64,000 nucleotides of DNA from Rhopalosiphum padi. Taxonomy: Eukaryota > Arthropoda > Insecta > Hemiptera > Aphididae. The translations under genes and the position numbers were made by a program. Below the pieces are notes generated by a model. The model was not told where the DNA came from. It did not search any database and saw nothing but the letters and a program-made list of their open reading frames with translations. This document shows, one piece after another, positions 55,030 through 64,000 of the stretch (position 1 is the first letter of the stretch; each line of letters opens with the position of its first letter). Where the stretch lies: contig NC_083598.1 in assembly GCF_020882245.1 (NCBI RefSeq), forward strand, positions 29,859,858 to 29,923,857, in the 5' to 3' direction.

Positions 55030-56507
55030 TTTATCCCTTCGCCAACCTGATTATGATTAATACAGCAATTAATAGCAGCGTCGGGTTACCCTACAGGCAA
55101 AATAATCAGGTGATTGGAGTGGCAAATTTGGCGCACTTAAAATATAAAAAATAAAATATATTATAATTTGATACGGCGGCGAATTTCCTGCTTGTAGGCG
55201 GCAAATCGCTTAACCCGCCACTGGCAAATAGTTTATAAATATTAGTATAACATAATATTTTTAAAATTAGTATGAAAAGGCGGTAAAAAATATTATATAA
55301 ACACCTGTAGGATAACAAAACTTTGAGCATGTTTGTATCTAAGTAGGTGGCTAGCTAATTATGTTTGGAAATTTATTTAAATAAAAATTACTTAGATGAT
55401 AATTGGTTAGCCGTAATCGAGGTAGTCATTAAGAAGTGTGTTGACATTTCGACGAAATTAGTTTTGTTACATATATATTATATTACGGCGGATCTTCTCC
55501 GCTCCTATTATCAATTATAAGTACAGAATAATAATTATACAGAAAACGATTACCAATTACGGGTCATACATGTTTTCATATTGTCAGTTAATATAATATG
55601 AAATATTTATAGCCACTGGTAGAGTGGTGCAATCAGATATTTGAAGACTTATTGTTATTTGTTAGTATTGTGGAATACCTGGGTGCTTAATACAATATAC
55701 TACCATTACTATCCTGCAGTCTTACAGTAACTTAACCTTCAAAAAAAGCAGAAAAAATCCAGTATATTTTCTCCATTGAACGGAAAAACATTGAATTATA
55801 TACATATTTATATTTGTTTTATCAATGTTATATGAATAATAAATATAGGTATATCTTTTTTACTTTCATTATTTAGTTGATATGGCAATTGTAAATCTGT
55901 ACTCTGTAACAGCTAGAAAAATAAATTTGGATAAAAATAAAAATATTATATCCAGTTCAAAAACATTTATACAATATAAAAATATATAAATATTTCAAAA
56001 TATCAATGGTTTTTTTGTTTTTGTTATTCGAGTACACTACCGTTGTTAGCTAATTAAGTAATAACAATATATTTTTAATGGCATAATACAATTTAGTGCT
56101 AGCCTCTAACTATATAGGGAAATACCAAAATGTCCAATCTAAAAAAATTATTATTCCAATATATTACTCTAAGAAAAATAACAAATTCCTCATTACACAT
56201 ATATCTGATCCATACATCCAAACAATTATTTGAAAAAACAAAAAGTATATCTATAAAAGAGATTCTACAATCACCGCACCTTTACTCATTACTCTTACCC
56301 TATACCACAGGACGCAGATTTTTCTCGAAATTATTTTTCAAAAAAGTTTACCATACTCATACCATAATAACACATCGGTACGATCAACGTTTTATCTAAA
56401 TCACGTGTAATTATAGCAATATCGTAGATGCCTAACAATAATAAGTGAATAATGTTATGATGGATATCATCTTTATGGACCGTACTCACTCAGGCGTCTG
56501 CGCGCGC
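55030..56507. other. Intergenic DNA upstream of the homeobox gene
   Basis: Contains a GC-richer patch at 55115-55225 that may be another decayed MITE (GAGTGGCAAATTTGGCG against an inverted CAGTGGCGGGTTAAGCG). An 89-codon ATG ORF at 56130-56399 has no recognisable family. Confidence 0.4.
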
Positions 56508-56873
56508 GTACCTACTAAAGACTTGCATGGATCAGGCTAAGCCCGGACCTGTCCGAAATTGGCCCGGCCCGGGTAGCTTTAGGGACGCGCCGGACTTAAA
56601 TGTAGTTGAAGCCGGGCCGGACCGGGCTTGAATTTTTATATATCAATTATATTAAATGTTTTTATTATAAATATGTTGTTATAACTTATAAGTAAATTAT
56701 AGTAATTGTTTATAAATACAATATTAAAAAAAAAAAAAAAAAACCATAAAAAATTGACCTATCCGGGCCGGACTTACAACAAATGGTTACCGGACCGGAC
56801 CGAACTTACTTAAAAAATTACCAGGCCGGACCGGGCTGAAAATTATCGGCCCGTGCAGACCTCTAGTACCTAC
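56508..56873. mobile_element. hAT-type MITE (350 bp) with 8-bp target duplication
   Basis: Exact direct repeats GTACCTAC at 56508-56515 and 56866-56873 flank a 350-bp element (56516-56865). Its ends, TAAAGACTTGCATGG and the inverted TAGAGGTCTGCACGG, match at 11 of 15 positions. The subterminal parts are rich in CCCGG, GGCCGG and CCGGAC words repeated in both orientations. The AT-rich centre carries a long A run. There is no ORF. It sits about 460 bp upstream of the homeobox start codon. Confidence 0.8.
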
Positions 56874-56951
56874 ATCAAGTTCGACGACGACACAACGTGT
56901 AGTGTACCTACACGATATATAACGTCAACCGATTTACGTATATATATATTA

Positions 56952-57014
56952 CGATGACGATGACGATATCGACGATGATGATGATGATGATGATGATGAT
57001 GATAATAATAATAA
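56952..57014. repeat. (GAT)n-(AAT)n microsatellite in the promoter region
   Basis: GACGAT units pass into about ten GAT/ATG units and then AAT units. It lies between the MITE and the likely transcription start of the homeobox gene. Confidence 0.8.
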
Positions 57015-57021
57015 GAGTGCG

Positions 57022-57032
57022 TATATATATAA
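57022..57032 (+). promoter_or_regulatory. TATA-like element, distal candidate
   Basis: TATATATATAA upstream of the homeobox gene. It would place a start near 57052. The word is common in this AT-rich DNA, so it is the weaker of the two candidates. Confidence 0.2.
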
Positions 57033-57070
57033 TTTACAGATATTATTTTTTGAGACGACTGCAGCGCGAG

Positions 57071-57076
57071 TATAAA
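57071..57076 (+). promoter_or_regulatory. tin: Candidate TATA box of the homeobox gene
   Basis: TATAAA sits between GCGCGAG and CGGGCC, in a GC-rich setting where it is less likely to be accidental. It would place the start of transcription near 57100 and give a leader of roughly 230 bases to the ATG at 57330. Confidence 0.35.
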
Positions 57077-57082
57077 CGGGCC

Positions 57083-57211
57083 ATGTGCTCCGCGCGGCTC
57101 TCGGATTGGCTGAGATTCGGCGGGCTTGGGCGGGGACCCCCGCGGGTGCACCCCGGCTGGGCCCTGGTGCGGGGGCGGAGGCTGCGGTGCATCGTCCGCG
57201 CGCGGAGATGA
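57083..57211 (+). other. Possible upstream ORF in the leader (42 codons)
   Basis: An ATG at 57083 opens a 42-codon frame ending in TGA at 57211, out of frame with the homeobox protein. It is included in the mRNA only if transcription starts before 57083. A second tiny uORF (six codons) at 57208-57228 would be included in any case. Confidence 0.3.
57104..57111 (-). promoter_or_regulatory. CCAAT box (NF-Y type)
   Basis: The minus strand reads AGCCAATC, the NF-Y core. NF-Y sites work in either orientation, usually 60-100 bases before the start, so it would suit a start somewhat downstream of the TATA-predicted one. Confidence 0.3.
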
Positions 57212-57329
57212 CGAGCGGCGCGCCGTAGCCAGCAACAGTGATCGAGGAGACACGTCACCGCGGGGACCGGACTGCAGCAGAGCTATGCACACGACGAACG
57301 CTGCACTTATCGCCGGTTGCACCGCCACC

Positions 57330-57888
57330 ATGGACCAGTTCGCCGACGAATACCTGCAACAGCATCGGTACGCCGCGACCGCCGCCTGCACCGCGGCCGA
57401 CTATCACTGCGGCAGCAATCCCTCCGAGTGCGATCCGGCCGCCGCTGCGTACCCGCAACACCATCACGTGCACCACAAGGACGGCGGCGAGTACTTCGCG
57501 GAACCATCTTATTACCACGACACGGCAGCCGCCACCGGTTATTGCGGCGGTTACGGCGGTCCGTACGACGCATACAGCGACAACAATTGGTCGTCGTCGC
57601 CACAGGAATATTCGTCGTCCGGCGCCGGCGGGGTGGTCGACGGGTCGCAATGGTACTGGACGCCGTCGGACGTCGGCGGACTGCCGCAACTGACGCCACT
57701 GACTCTGCATCCGCCGCCACCGCCGCCGCCCGTACAGTTGGCCCCGGAACTGCAGGTCGGTTTCTGCGACGGCGACGGCTTCCGGTCCGCCGAACATGGC
57801 CTGTTACAGTTTCAGCCCGGTCGCGGTGCTACCGATCAAACCACATGCAGCACAGCCGCCACCGCTGCGTCAGCAGACCAATTCTTCA
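57330..57888 (+). CDS. tin: tinman/Nkx2-5-type homeobox protein, exon 1
   Basis: First coding exon of an NK-4 class homeobox transcription factor, a nuclear DNA-binding regulator that in insects specifies dorsal mesoderm and heart. I chose the ATG at 57330 because its context GCCACCATGG is a perfect initiation consensus; an in-frame ATG at 57285 would add 15 residues. The frame is closed by TGA at 57111. The exon encodes 186 residues plus one base and ends at a textbook donor GTAAGT (57889). The product is low-complexity: Ala-, His- (HHHVHH), Gly/Tyr-, Ser- and Pro-rich (seven prolines), as in transactivation regions. The TN/eh1-like motif usual near the N-terminus of tinman/Nkx2-5 (F-S-V-x-D-I-L) is not visible. 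Assignment rests on the homeodomain encoded by exons 2 and 3, with which the splice phase agrees. Confidence 0.8.
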
Positions 57889-58285
57889 GTAAGTGCGCAT
57901 TGCCCACATATTATATATACGTCAACACTCGCGTACCTGTATATATTATATTCCTCCGTGATTAGAAATAAGCGTTTATACGTTCCTATAAACGAGTATA
58001 ATGTACTATATAGTATATGTATTAGGAGTGACCAGGACGAGGCTCTTGAGCCGCATGAGGGACTCTTGACGTCAAGCTTAGAGTAATATTACTATTTTAT
58101 AAACATATCTTAATCTTAACAATGTGGCTCGCTTAGAATCAGCTTCATAAATTGACGGCTTCTAAAATTAAGGGTAGTGGTCACTCTCGGACTCCGCGGT
58201 ATATATAGTATATTATGTCATAATACTGCCTATAATATGTACATCAGGATAATATAATTGAAAAGGTGTAATCAATGAGCGTGGT

Positions 58286-58342
58286 TAAAGGTGTTAACTG
58301 ACATTTTTAAAACTTATAAGAAGGCGACATTTAACACCTTTA
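58286..58342. repeat. Perfect 12-bp inverted repeat in intron 1
   Basis: TAAAGGTGTTAA at 58286-58297 and TTAACACCTTTA at 58331-58342 with a 33-base loop. A related AAAAGGTGTAA lies just upstream at about 58261. It could be a regulatory RNA hairpin or paired T-box-like sites (AGGTGTTA resembles the T-box core). Confidence 0.55.
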
Positions 58343-60099
58343 TTCGTATTATATACTTGTATACTGTGAATTTTCGAAAATAATGATTAGGATTAGCTGT
58401 TATAATGTTTTGCTAAAATGTGTAATACCTAAATCCTAAAATAAGTTTATGCATATGATAAAAACAATTTCTTGTAAAATTTTAATGAACACCAGAAAAC
58501 CTTATTTTTCCATTCATCTTTTTAATTATTTATTACGCTACGCGTATATGAGTACAGTAAAACTATTCTAAAACTTAGAATTTAGATAATGAAATAAAAT
58601 ACTCTCGGGTAGGTAGTTAACTCGTACGTACAGTTCTTAATTAACTAGGTATTAACCTGAACCTGCTGCTGCAGTCTGTAGGGATGCATTGTGATTCATG
58701 AAAATACCTATACGTCTAAAATACATTACCTTTATCTATCGTATGTCATTAATGTAATTGTAAACGTATATGTAATATGTATTCAATATTCATATTTGTT
58801 TCCTAAACAAGTTTCTCGTATTAAATATTTCTATCTACCATAAATCAAGTTTTATAATATTATACAAACCAAAAAAAAATTCAAACAGAAAATTTGATAA
58901 TATTATTTCTATAGCATCATTATACTGCAGTAGGTACGTACAATGTAAACCTACTAAATGTACCTATTACCTACAACGCCTATTTATATTTATACAAATT
59001 CTAATCAGGGCTCAGAACTTCGTGCATTTACACAATTTATAGGAATAAGCTATGTATTGAAAATATGATTTAACACAAACTCGTCTCAAAATACATACAA
59101 CATACAACGCAATTTCAAAAATGTATGCTGCATATTTTTGCATATTTAAAGATTTTATACATATTAACGCATTTTGTTAATAATTTTTAAAAACTTAAGA
59201 CTTGAACTAAAAATGGTAGAAGTACTACGTGTCTACGTACCTATTTAAAAATAAGATTACGAAGCCCTTCTAAGAATTTCAGTACATAAATGAGACATTT
59301 TCTACTTATTATGTCTTAATTATTGAGAACGCGATCATTTTAATATGTAGTTACAAATATAGGCACATAGGAACAATAATTGCACATAATACTCGTATAG
59401 ATAGAAGATAAAAGGAACATCATCCATTTTAGCTATACAGTATACCGTGTATTGTGTATAGATGCTACATTTTGCATAAACTCGTGTAAATTTAATACTA
59501 CTCAGCAGTCAGCGACTATAAGACAACATTTTTAATTTGCCTAAGGACGTTTACACTCTTTAAAAAATAAAAACATTAATCATAGTACCTAACTAATTAT
59601 TAATTCATTGTATACATCTATAAATTCTAAACTTAATAACTTAATGAAATCTAAGAATATTATTGTTATAAAAAATTCTACATGATTCTAATACTAAACG
59701 TTAATAGTACAAAATTAATTTACAGTCAAAATTGTCGATAATAATATAGGTCGAAAGTTAAAAAGTGTAAAATATATACATATTATAATTTATAAATATA
59801 AATACATAAAAACCAAGAAAACCAAGAAAACCCAATTTTAACGTTGTAGTTCTAAGAGTTCTAATCAATTTTTATGAAACATTAATTGAACATAAAATAA
59901 TAAATAAGAGTCTTGTGATGTTATAATTTTAATTATAACTAAATAAAAGTAGGTATAAGCTTATTTATACAGTTTGATTTATGAGGAATGCATGCACTCC
60001 TGGCTTCTTTTATCCTTTGACTGTGTATTTTTTTTTTCAAATTTTAATTTTTGAAATTTTTAAATGATTCAATTTTTTATGCTTATCTACATAAAGAAT

Positions 60100-60790
60100 G
60101 CGGGCGGTATCCTTTAGTGAAACAATTTTATTTTATTCAAATGAGAATCTTCCCCTTTTGCAGTAAATTGTTAAGCGGATGATGCATTTTTGAAAACTTT
60201 GGTGTACCTAACACTAAAATGAAAACTCGGACTATTAGTTTCTTAGTTATTAAACTATTTATTGAAACTTCATCCATTAAGGATTCAAGAATTAGGATAA
60301 TATCCCTTAATAATTGTTTTACGTAAAATATGGCTAGTGGGCAGTGGCTACTAATTTATTTACCTATAGTCTAGTCTCTGATGGGTATTTATTGGTTATT
60401 ATTATTAGACAGATTTTAAACGTACACAATTTTAATACAGATATATTTTAATTAATAATATTGATATTATCATTTTGAAATCCATATATCTTCTAGATCT
60501 ATAATCATGAACTATTGTCCTAAGTAGAGACATTAAATTAAATAACCTAAAAACTACTCGTTTCGCTGTCTTTAAAATTTCAATCCAAACACTTGATGTT
60601 CACAAACATCATAATATAAAAAAGAATGGATCTTGTTTGAAAAAGAAAAGTTTGTATCTACAAAGGACACTCATTAAATGGCATACAAATCAAAATATTT
60701 CAAAATTATTATGGTCTTTAACTACCTATGTAGCCGACTATACTTCAATTAAAAATAATTCCAAAAATCAGAATTTCATATAATAAATTG
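60100..60790 (+). repeat. Dispersed repeat, copy 3 (inside intron 1)
   Basis: Block A starts near 60117 (GTGAAACAATTTTATTTTAT) and continues with CCCCTTTTGCAGTAAATTG. The middle block AAAAACTACTCGTT is at 60549-60562, and block B contains AAGGACACTCATTAAA at 60663-60678 with a CCAAAAATC tail. Blocks and order match copies 1 and 2; the middle block is shared exactly with copy 1. Confidence 0.5.
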
Positions 60791-61573
60791 TGATATAAAA
60801 AGTAAGATGAGCACATGCTATGTAAATTGATATCGTTTATACGACTCTACTTACATCTACTTACATAAATGTCACATCTTAAGGTGTATACTGTATATAC
60901 TGTTTTACTAACAATCAAAGTTAATTAAATATTTGATAAAAATAAACAAACATTTTCAAGTAGATTAGGGACATAAACGAAGCTATACAGGTCAGTTGGC
61001 CTAATAGCTAATTCTGGCTTAGTAGAAAACCTAATCCTAGTTACCCTATACTTCGTAATGTTATATTCTGTGATAATACCGTACATTCATAATTCATATA
61101 AAAATAATATTACAATCTTAAAGTATGCTTTGATGATTTGATTACTTATACCTATTAACACAGACAAATTTGTACCTTTCTATAAATTATAAATGCACAT
61201 TTAAATTGTTTAACTTAAATAAATAAATAAATAGTAAAATTACATGTCTTAAGGTTAAGGCTTGTTATTTTTTTGCTTTTTAGTGTAGCCATAGAATTAA
61301 CTTCATTTTTTAGTGTTTGTTTTTTTTTCAATTATTTATACCTACTCGATAAGTTAAAAAGTCACTTATTTGAGGTACCATGCGTGTTTAATTTTAAACT
61401 TATAAATCGTAATCTACGCATTATCATTTGGACATACCTATTTAGAATTATTCTTCTGGGCATTGACAAACAACTAGTTGCAAATCAAATACGTAGATGG
61501 TATCTAGCATTCTAGCATGACTAAATAAATTAAATATGAATAAAATAATAGATCATCATGGGTTAAGTCTTAA

Positions 61574-61769
61574 GGGGCCGCTACACCAGCATTTGTTTTC
61601 TCTGTCGATCTCCCACATAATATAGGAATACTCTTCTTTATAAAATATATAATAGGTGCTTTTGCACTAAACTGAACCAGAGAGTCGTAATCGTGGAAAT
61701 GCAGAGTATCTTTATTCCTATATTAAATGGGATATAGATAGAGAAAACAAATGCTGGTGTAGCGGCTCC
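61574..61769. mobile_element. 196-bp MITE with 41-bp terminal inverted repeats, TTAA-flanked
   Basis: The left end begins GGGGCCGCTACACCAGCATT and the right end is its inverse beginning GGAGCCGCTACACC; the two 41-base termini match at about 37 positions. TTAA flanks both sides (61570-61573 and 61770-61773), as for piggyBac-type insertions. The GGGGCCG start instead recalls PIF/Harbinger ends, whose target is a 3-bp TWA, so superfamily is uncertain. The near-identity of the ends points to a recent insertion. No coding capacity. Confidence 0.85.
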
Positions 61770-61972
61770 TTAAGTAGATAAACATTTTTAATATTATTTA
61801 TCTTAACATTAATGAGGTTTGGTTCTATTGATCAGTTTTTTCTTTGTCATATTAATTTAATTTTCTGAAATGTATTTATTAAATTTATAGTTTAAACTAC
61901 CTATCTTGAAGAATAATAAAACTGAAATTAATTGAAAGGTAATATCTAATATTATTTTTATGTATGTTATAG

Positions 61973-62091
61973 AATCAACTTTGAATGATAAGCCAATAGT
62001 TAGCAGATGCGACCAAAAAAAATCTATGAGTAAATCATCAACGAACCAAAGACAAAGAGCCAAACGAAAACCTCGAGTACTATTTTCTCAG
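61973..62091 (+). CDS. tin: tinman/Nkx2-5-type homeobox protein, exon 2
   Basis: A 119-base exon from acceptor TTATAG to donor CAG|GTATAA. Joined to exon 1 in phase 1 it reads 40 codons starting K-S-T-L-N and ending AKRKPRVLFSQ. The basic linker and K-R-K-P-R-V-L-F-S-Q are the N-terminal arm and first helix start of the homeodomain (residues 1-10, with F8 in place). KPRVLFSQ is the form shared by insect tinman and vertebrate Nkx2-3/2-5, whereas vnd and scarecrow carry KRRVLFT. The exon stops exactly after homeodomain residue Gln10, in phase 0. Confidence 0.85.
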
Positions 62092-62783
62092 GTATAATTA
62101 CATACATGTTTTTATATTATTAAATGCATAGGTAAAAAGTACAAGACATAATTGGGGAGGTTTAGAGGTAATCAACATCCCCAGTTTGAAATTAGCACTC
62201 TTAAAATATACACCATGAGTGAACTGAAAAATAAGAGAAGAATCTATTAAAAAATGTAGTTTATTTTTAATTTTTATATTTACAATCTGTAAACAAAAAA
62301 ATACAATAAACAATAAGTATAAAAGGTTACTAGACAGCTTAAATGAAGCAGAGCTTCCGGTGGCACTACTTTCACTTGAATTCTTTTTTTTCTTTAATAT
62401 TTTTTTAAAATGGTTGCATGCCCAACTACACTTTAAGCGATGAGAAGGACTATCCAGTAGATAAATATAAAAGAGATTTTATGTTAGGAAATTTGGATTA
62501 GCTAGTGTTAGAATAGAAATGTTTTTAGTAAGTGGAATAAGTACTAAGAGAATAAGAATTTTCAAAAATATATAATACTTTAAATTTTAAACCCAATTTT
62601 AGCAACTGTTAATCATGATTTAAATTTTTAAAAATAGTCTACAATTTTTTTTATAAGAATTTAAAATATGAATGATCAATGATGGCAAATGTTCTTAAAT
62701 ATTTCATGAGTAACTAAAATATTAATTTTAATTACATTTTTGTACAATTAACATATAATATTTTTGTTTAATTATCTCTTTAG
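62092..62783 (+). other. tin: Intron 2 of the homeobox gene (692 bp), splits the homeodomain
   Basis: GTATAA donor and TCTCTTTAG acceptor with a pyrimidine-rich tail. It separates homeodomain residues 10 and 11 at a codon boundary. CACTTGA at 62373-62379 (TCAAGTG on the minus strand) is an NK2-class binding core, compatible with but not proof of autoregulation. Confidence 0.8.
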
Positions 62784-63080
62784 GATGTAATATCAGAATT
62801 GGAACACCGGTTCAATCAACAGCGTTACTTATCGGCTACAGAGCGAGAAGCAATGGCATTACGATTAAGGTTGACTCCAACTCAAGTAAAAATATGGTTT
62901 CAAAATCGGCGATATAAAAGCAAAAAGTTAATAACATCAGACTGTACAACATCGGATAACAATAAAAAGCCTCCCAGAAGACAATTTCCAGTAATAAAAC
63001 ATTGTTACACGGAGTTAACAAGTATGATAACAAACAATAATCAAAACTTCAATCATACCAACAAATATTTTAACATTTAA
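62784..63080 (+). CDS. tin: tinman/Nkx2-5-type homeobox protein, exon 3 (rest of homeodomain, C-terminus)
   Basis: Terminal coding exon from acceptor TTTAG to TAA at 63078-63080, 98 codons. It encodes homeodomain residues 11-60: helix 1 with L16 and F20, then helix 3 as TPTQVKIWFQNRRYKSKK with W48, F49, Q50, N51, R53 and the Tyr54 that defines the NK2 class. The RRYKSK ending is as in tinman/Nkx2-5 rather than the RYKCKR or HRYKTKR of NK2.1 and vnd types. Residues 11-14 (D-V-I-S) replace the usual A-Q-V-x. After the homeodomain PPRRQFPVIK may be a diverged NK2-specific domain (usual form R-R-V-A-V-P-V-L-V). The C-terminus is short and Asn-rich. The whole protein is about 324 residues with the homeodomain near 217-276. 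Confidence 0.9.
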   Translation, partial: DVISELEHRFNQQRYLSATEREAMALRLRLTPTQVKIWFQNRRYKSKKLITSDCTTSDNNKKPPRRQFPVIKHCYTELTSMITNNNQNFNHTNKYFNI

Positions 63081-63122
63081 TCACATTTTTACCAGCAATC
63101 TGTCAATATAAAAAATGCAATG

Positions 63123-63128
63123 AATAAA
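63123..63128 (+). terminator. tin: Poly(A) signal AATAAA, proximal
   Basis: AATAAA 43 bases after the stop codon, which would give a very short 3' UTR. A second AATAAA at 63542-63547, followed by a T-rich stretch, is an alternative that gives a 3' UTR near 480 bases. Confidence 0.4.
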
Positions 63129-63129
63129 T

Positions 63130-64000
63130 AGGTATTTTATAAGTAAACAATTGTTTTATGTATAATATTGTTAGTAGTATCACTATTACTATGAATTTAA
63201 TAGAATTAAGTGGTCTGTATATATATATATATATGATTAATTATTATCCTATTCAAATTTTTAAAATGTTTTTTATACTAGTCTATTTGATTTAAAAAAA
63301 ATAAATAATAATGTATTAATGTGTAAATCAAATGTATATATTATATAATTTATACCAAAGATTCAGCATGCACATAAAATGTAATTTTGTTTGTTTTTTA
63401 ATTTGTAAACAATTTATTATGTGTAGTCTAGAACTAATTGAATGTTTACTAATTACTATAGGTAGGTACTATAAAAAAATATAACTTATAGTAGCTGTAG
63501 GTATAGTAAAAATTTACTTTGAACTGAAAATGTATTATACAAATAAAATTATTTGTTTTATTTCATAACATTGAATATTAAAAAGTGATTATTTAAAATT
63601 AATTTTACAAAAGTCAGTATTAAGACATTTACATTGTGTAGGCTCTACAAGGTTAGGTTAGCATTAACAAGATTGCTTAATACTTAATTGCTAGTTCTAT
63701 TATACCTTTTTTCAATATCAACAAAATGTTTATATTTAATATTTATTATTTATCTATGTTATTAGTGTTGTCATAATAAGCTGTGTTAAGAATAGATACA
63801 TAACATTACCTACTTAAAATATGATATCAACCATTACATAAATTACTCAAATTTAAATCAATAAAAATATACTATTTCCAAAATGGTCACGCTAATAAGT
63901 GATCGCTTTTTTAAACGATTCGTCTAATAGGAATGAGTAATTGTACTACTTGTTTTTAATTATTTCCTATACCACATCTACTTATTGTGTCATTATGTAC
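63130..64000. other. 3' UTR and downstream AT-rich DNA
   Basis: Beyond the stop codon no further exon or gene was found. A (TA)n run lies at about 63220-63233 and the distal AATAAA at 63542. Confidence 0.5.

Larger units (their letters stand above)
57889..61972 (+). other. tin: Intron 1 of the homeobox gene (4084 bp)
   Basis: Starts GTAAGT and ends TTATAG. It holds a 12-bp hairpin (58286-58342), copy 3 of the dispersed repeat (60100-60790) and a TTAA-flanked MITE (61574-61769) 204 bp before exon 2. An additional small exon cannot be excluded, but none is needed: exon 1 and exon 2 join in frame. Confidence 0.75.

Noticed and set aside
56130..56399. 89-codon ATG ORF upstream of the homeobox gene
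   Set aside because: No recognisable motif and chance length in AT-rich DNA; neither strand looks like a transposase or secreted peptide.
57238..57892. Several long ORFs in other frames and on the minus strand over exon 1 of the homeobox gene
   Set aside because: They are GC-rich shadows (Arg/Pro/His-rich) of the real exon 1 frame, which alone splices in phase to the homeodomain.
57889..57965. Continuation of the exon 1 frame past 57888
   Set aside because: A perfect GTAAGT donor at 57889 and correct phase to exon 2 make read-through into the intron the less likely structure.
1..64000. Search for CRISPR arrays, bacterial operons, rRNA or a second homeobox gene (for example bagpipe, the fly neighbour of tinman)
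   Set aside because: No regularly spaced repeats, ribosome-binding-site gene clusters or rRNA-like segments were seen, and only one WFQNRR-type motif exists on either strand.

Overview
The window is eukaryotic, almost certainly insect, and most probably an aphid. The DNA is very AT-rich, full of (ATT)n, (TA)n and (CA)n microsatellites, and dotted with the motif GTACCTA and its reverse complement, which I associate with aphid genomes. The genes have spliceosomal introns and the one identifiable gene is an animal NK-class homeobox gene. The species cannot be named from the sequence alone.

Only one protein gene can be assembled with confidence. It lies on the + strand at the right end, with three coding exons at 57330-57888 (an in-frame ATG at 57285 is an alternative start), 61973-62091 and 62784-63080. 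Splice sites and phases fit exactly and give a protein of about 324 residues whose homeodomain is of the tinman/NK4/Nkx2-5 type: an N-terminal arm KRKPRVLFSQ, a helix 3 with Tyr54, and the tail RRYKSK. Intron 2 splits the homeodomain between residues 10 and 11. The leader and exon 1 form a GC-rich, CpG-rich island with candidate TATA and CCAAT boxes and two possible upstream ORFs.

The left 56 kb contains no recognisable cellular protein gene. It is AT-rich DNA interrupted by short GC/CpG-rich islands (about 7.2-8.1, 10.8-11.3, 20.3-21.1, 24.4-25.4, 26.4-27.1, 30.3-31.7, 32.4-32.7, 38.0-38.7, 44.5-45.5 and 52.7-53.3 kb). These are candidates for promoters of unannotated transcripts or for cis-regulatory modules of the homeobox gene. 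Two features stand out in it. One is a 195-codon minus-strand ORF at 20040-20627 that is longer than chance easily explains. The other is a 126-bp inverted repeat at 7969-8094 with the shape of a small-RNA precursor.

Mobile DNA is mostly small and non-autonomous. There is a decayed mariner/Tc1-like transposase fragment (about 261-510, minus strand); a hAT-type MITE with an 8-bp target duplication just upstream of the homeobox gene (56516-56865); a second hAT-type MITE (54865-55019); a 196-bp TTAA-flanked MITE in intron 1 of the homeobox gene (61574-61769); a 161-bp element with terminal inverted repeats (27384-27544); and three diverged copies of a dispersed repeat near 9.4, 50.5 and 60.1 kb, the last also inside intron 1.
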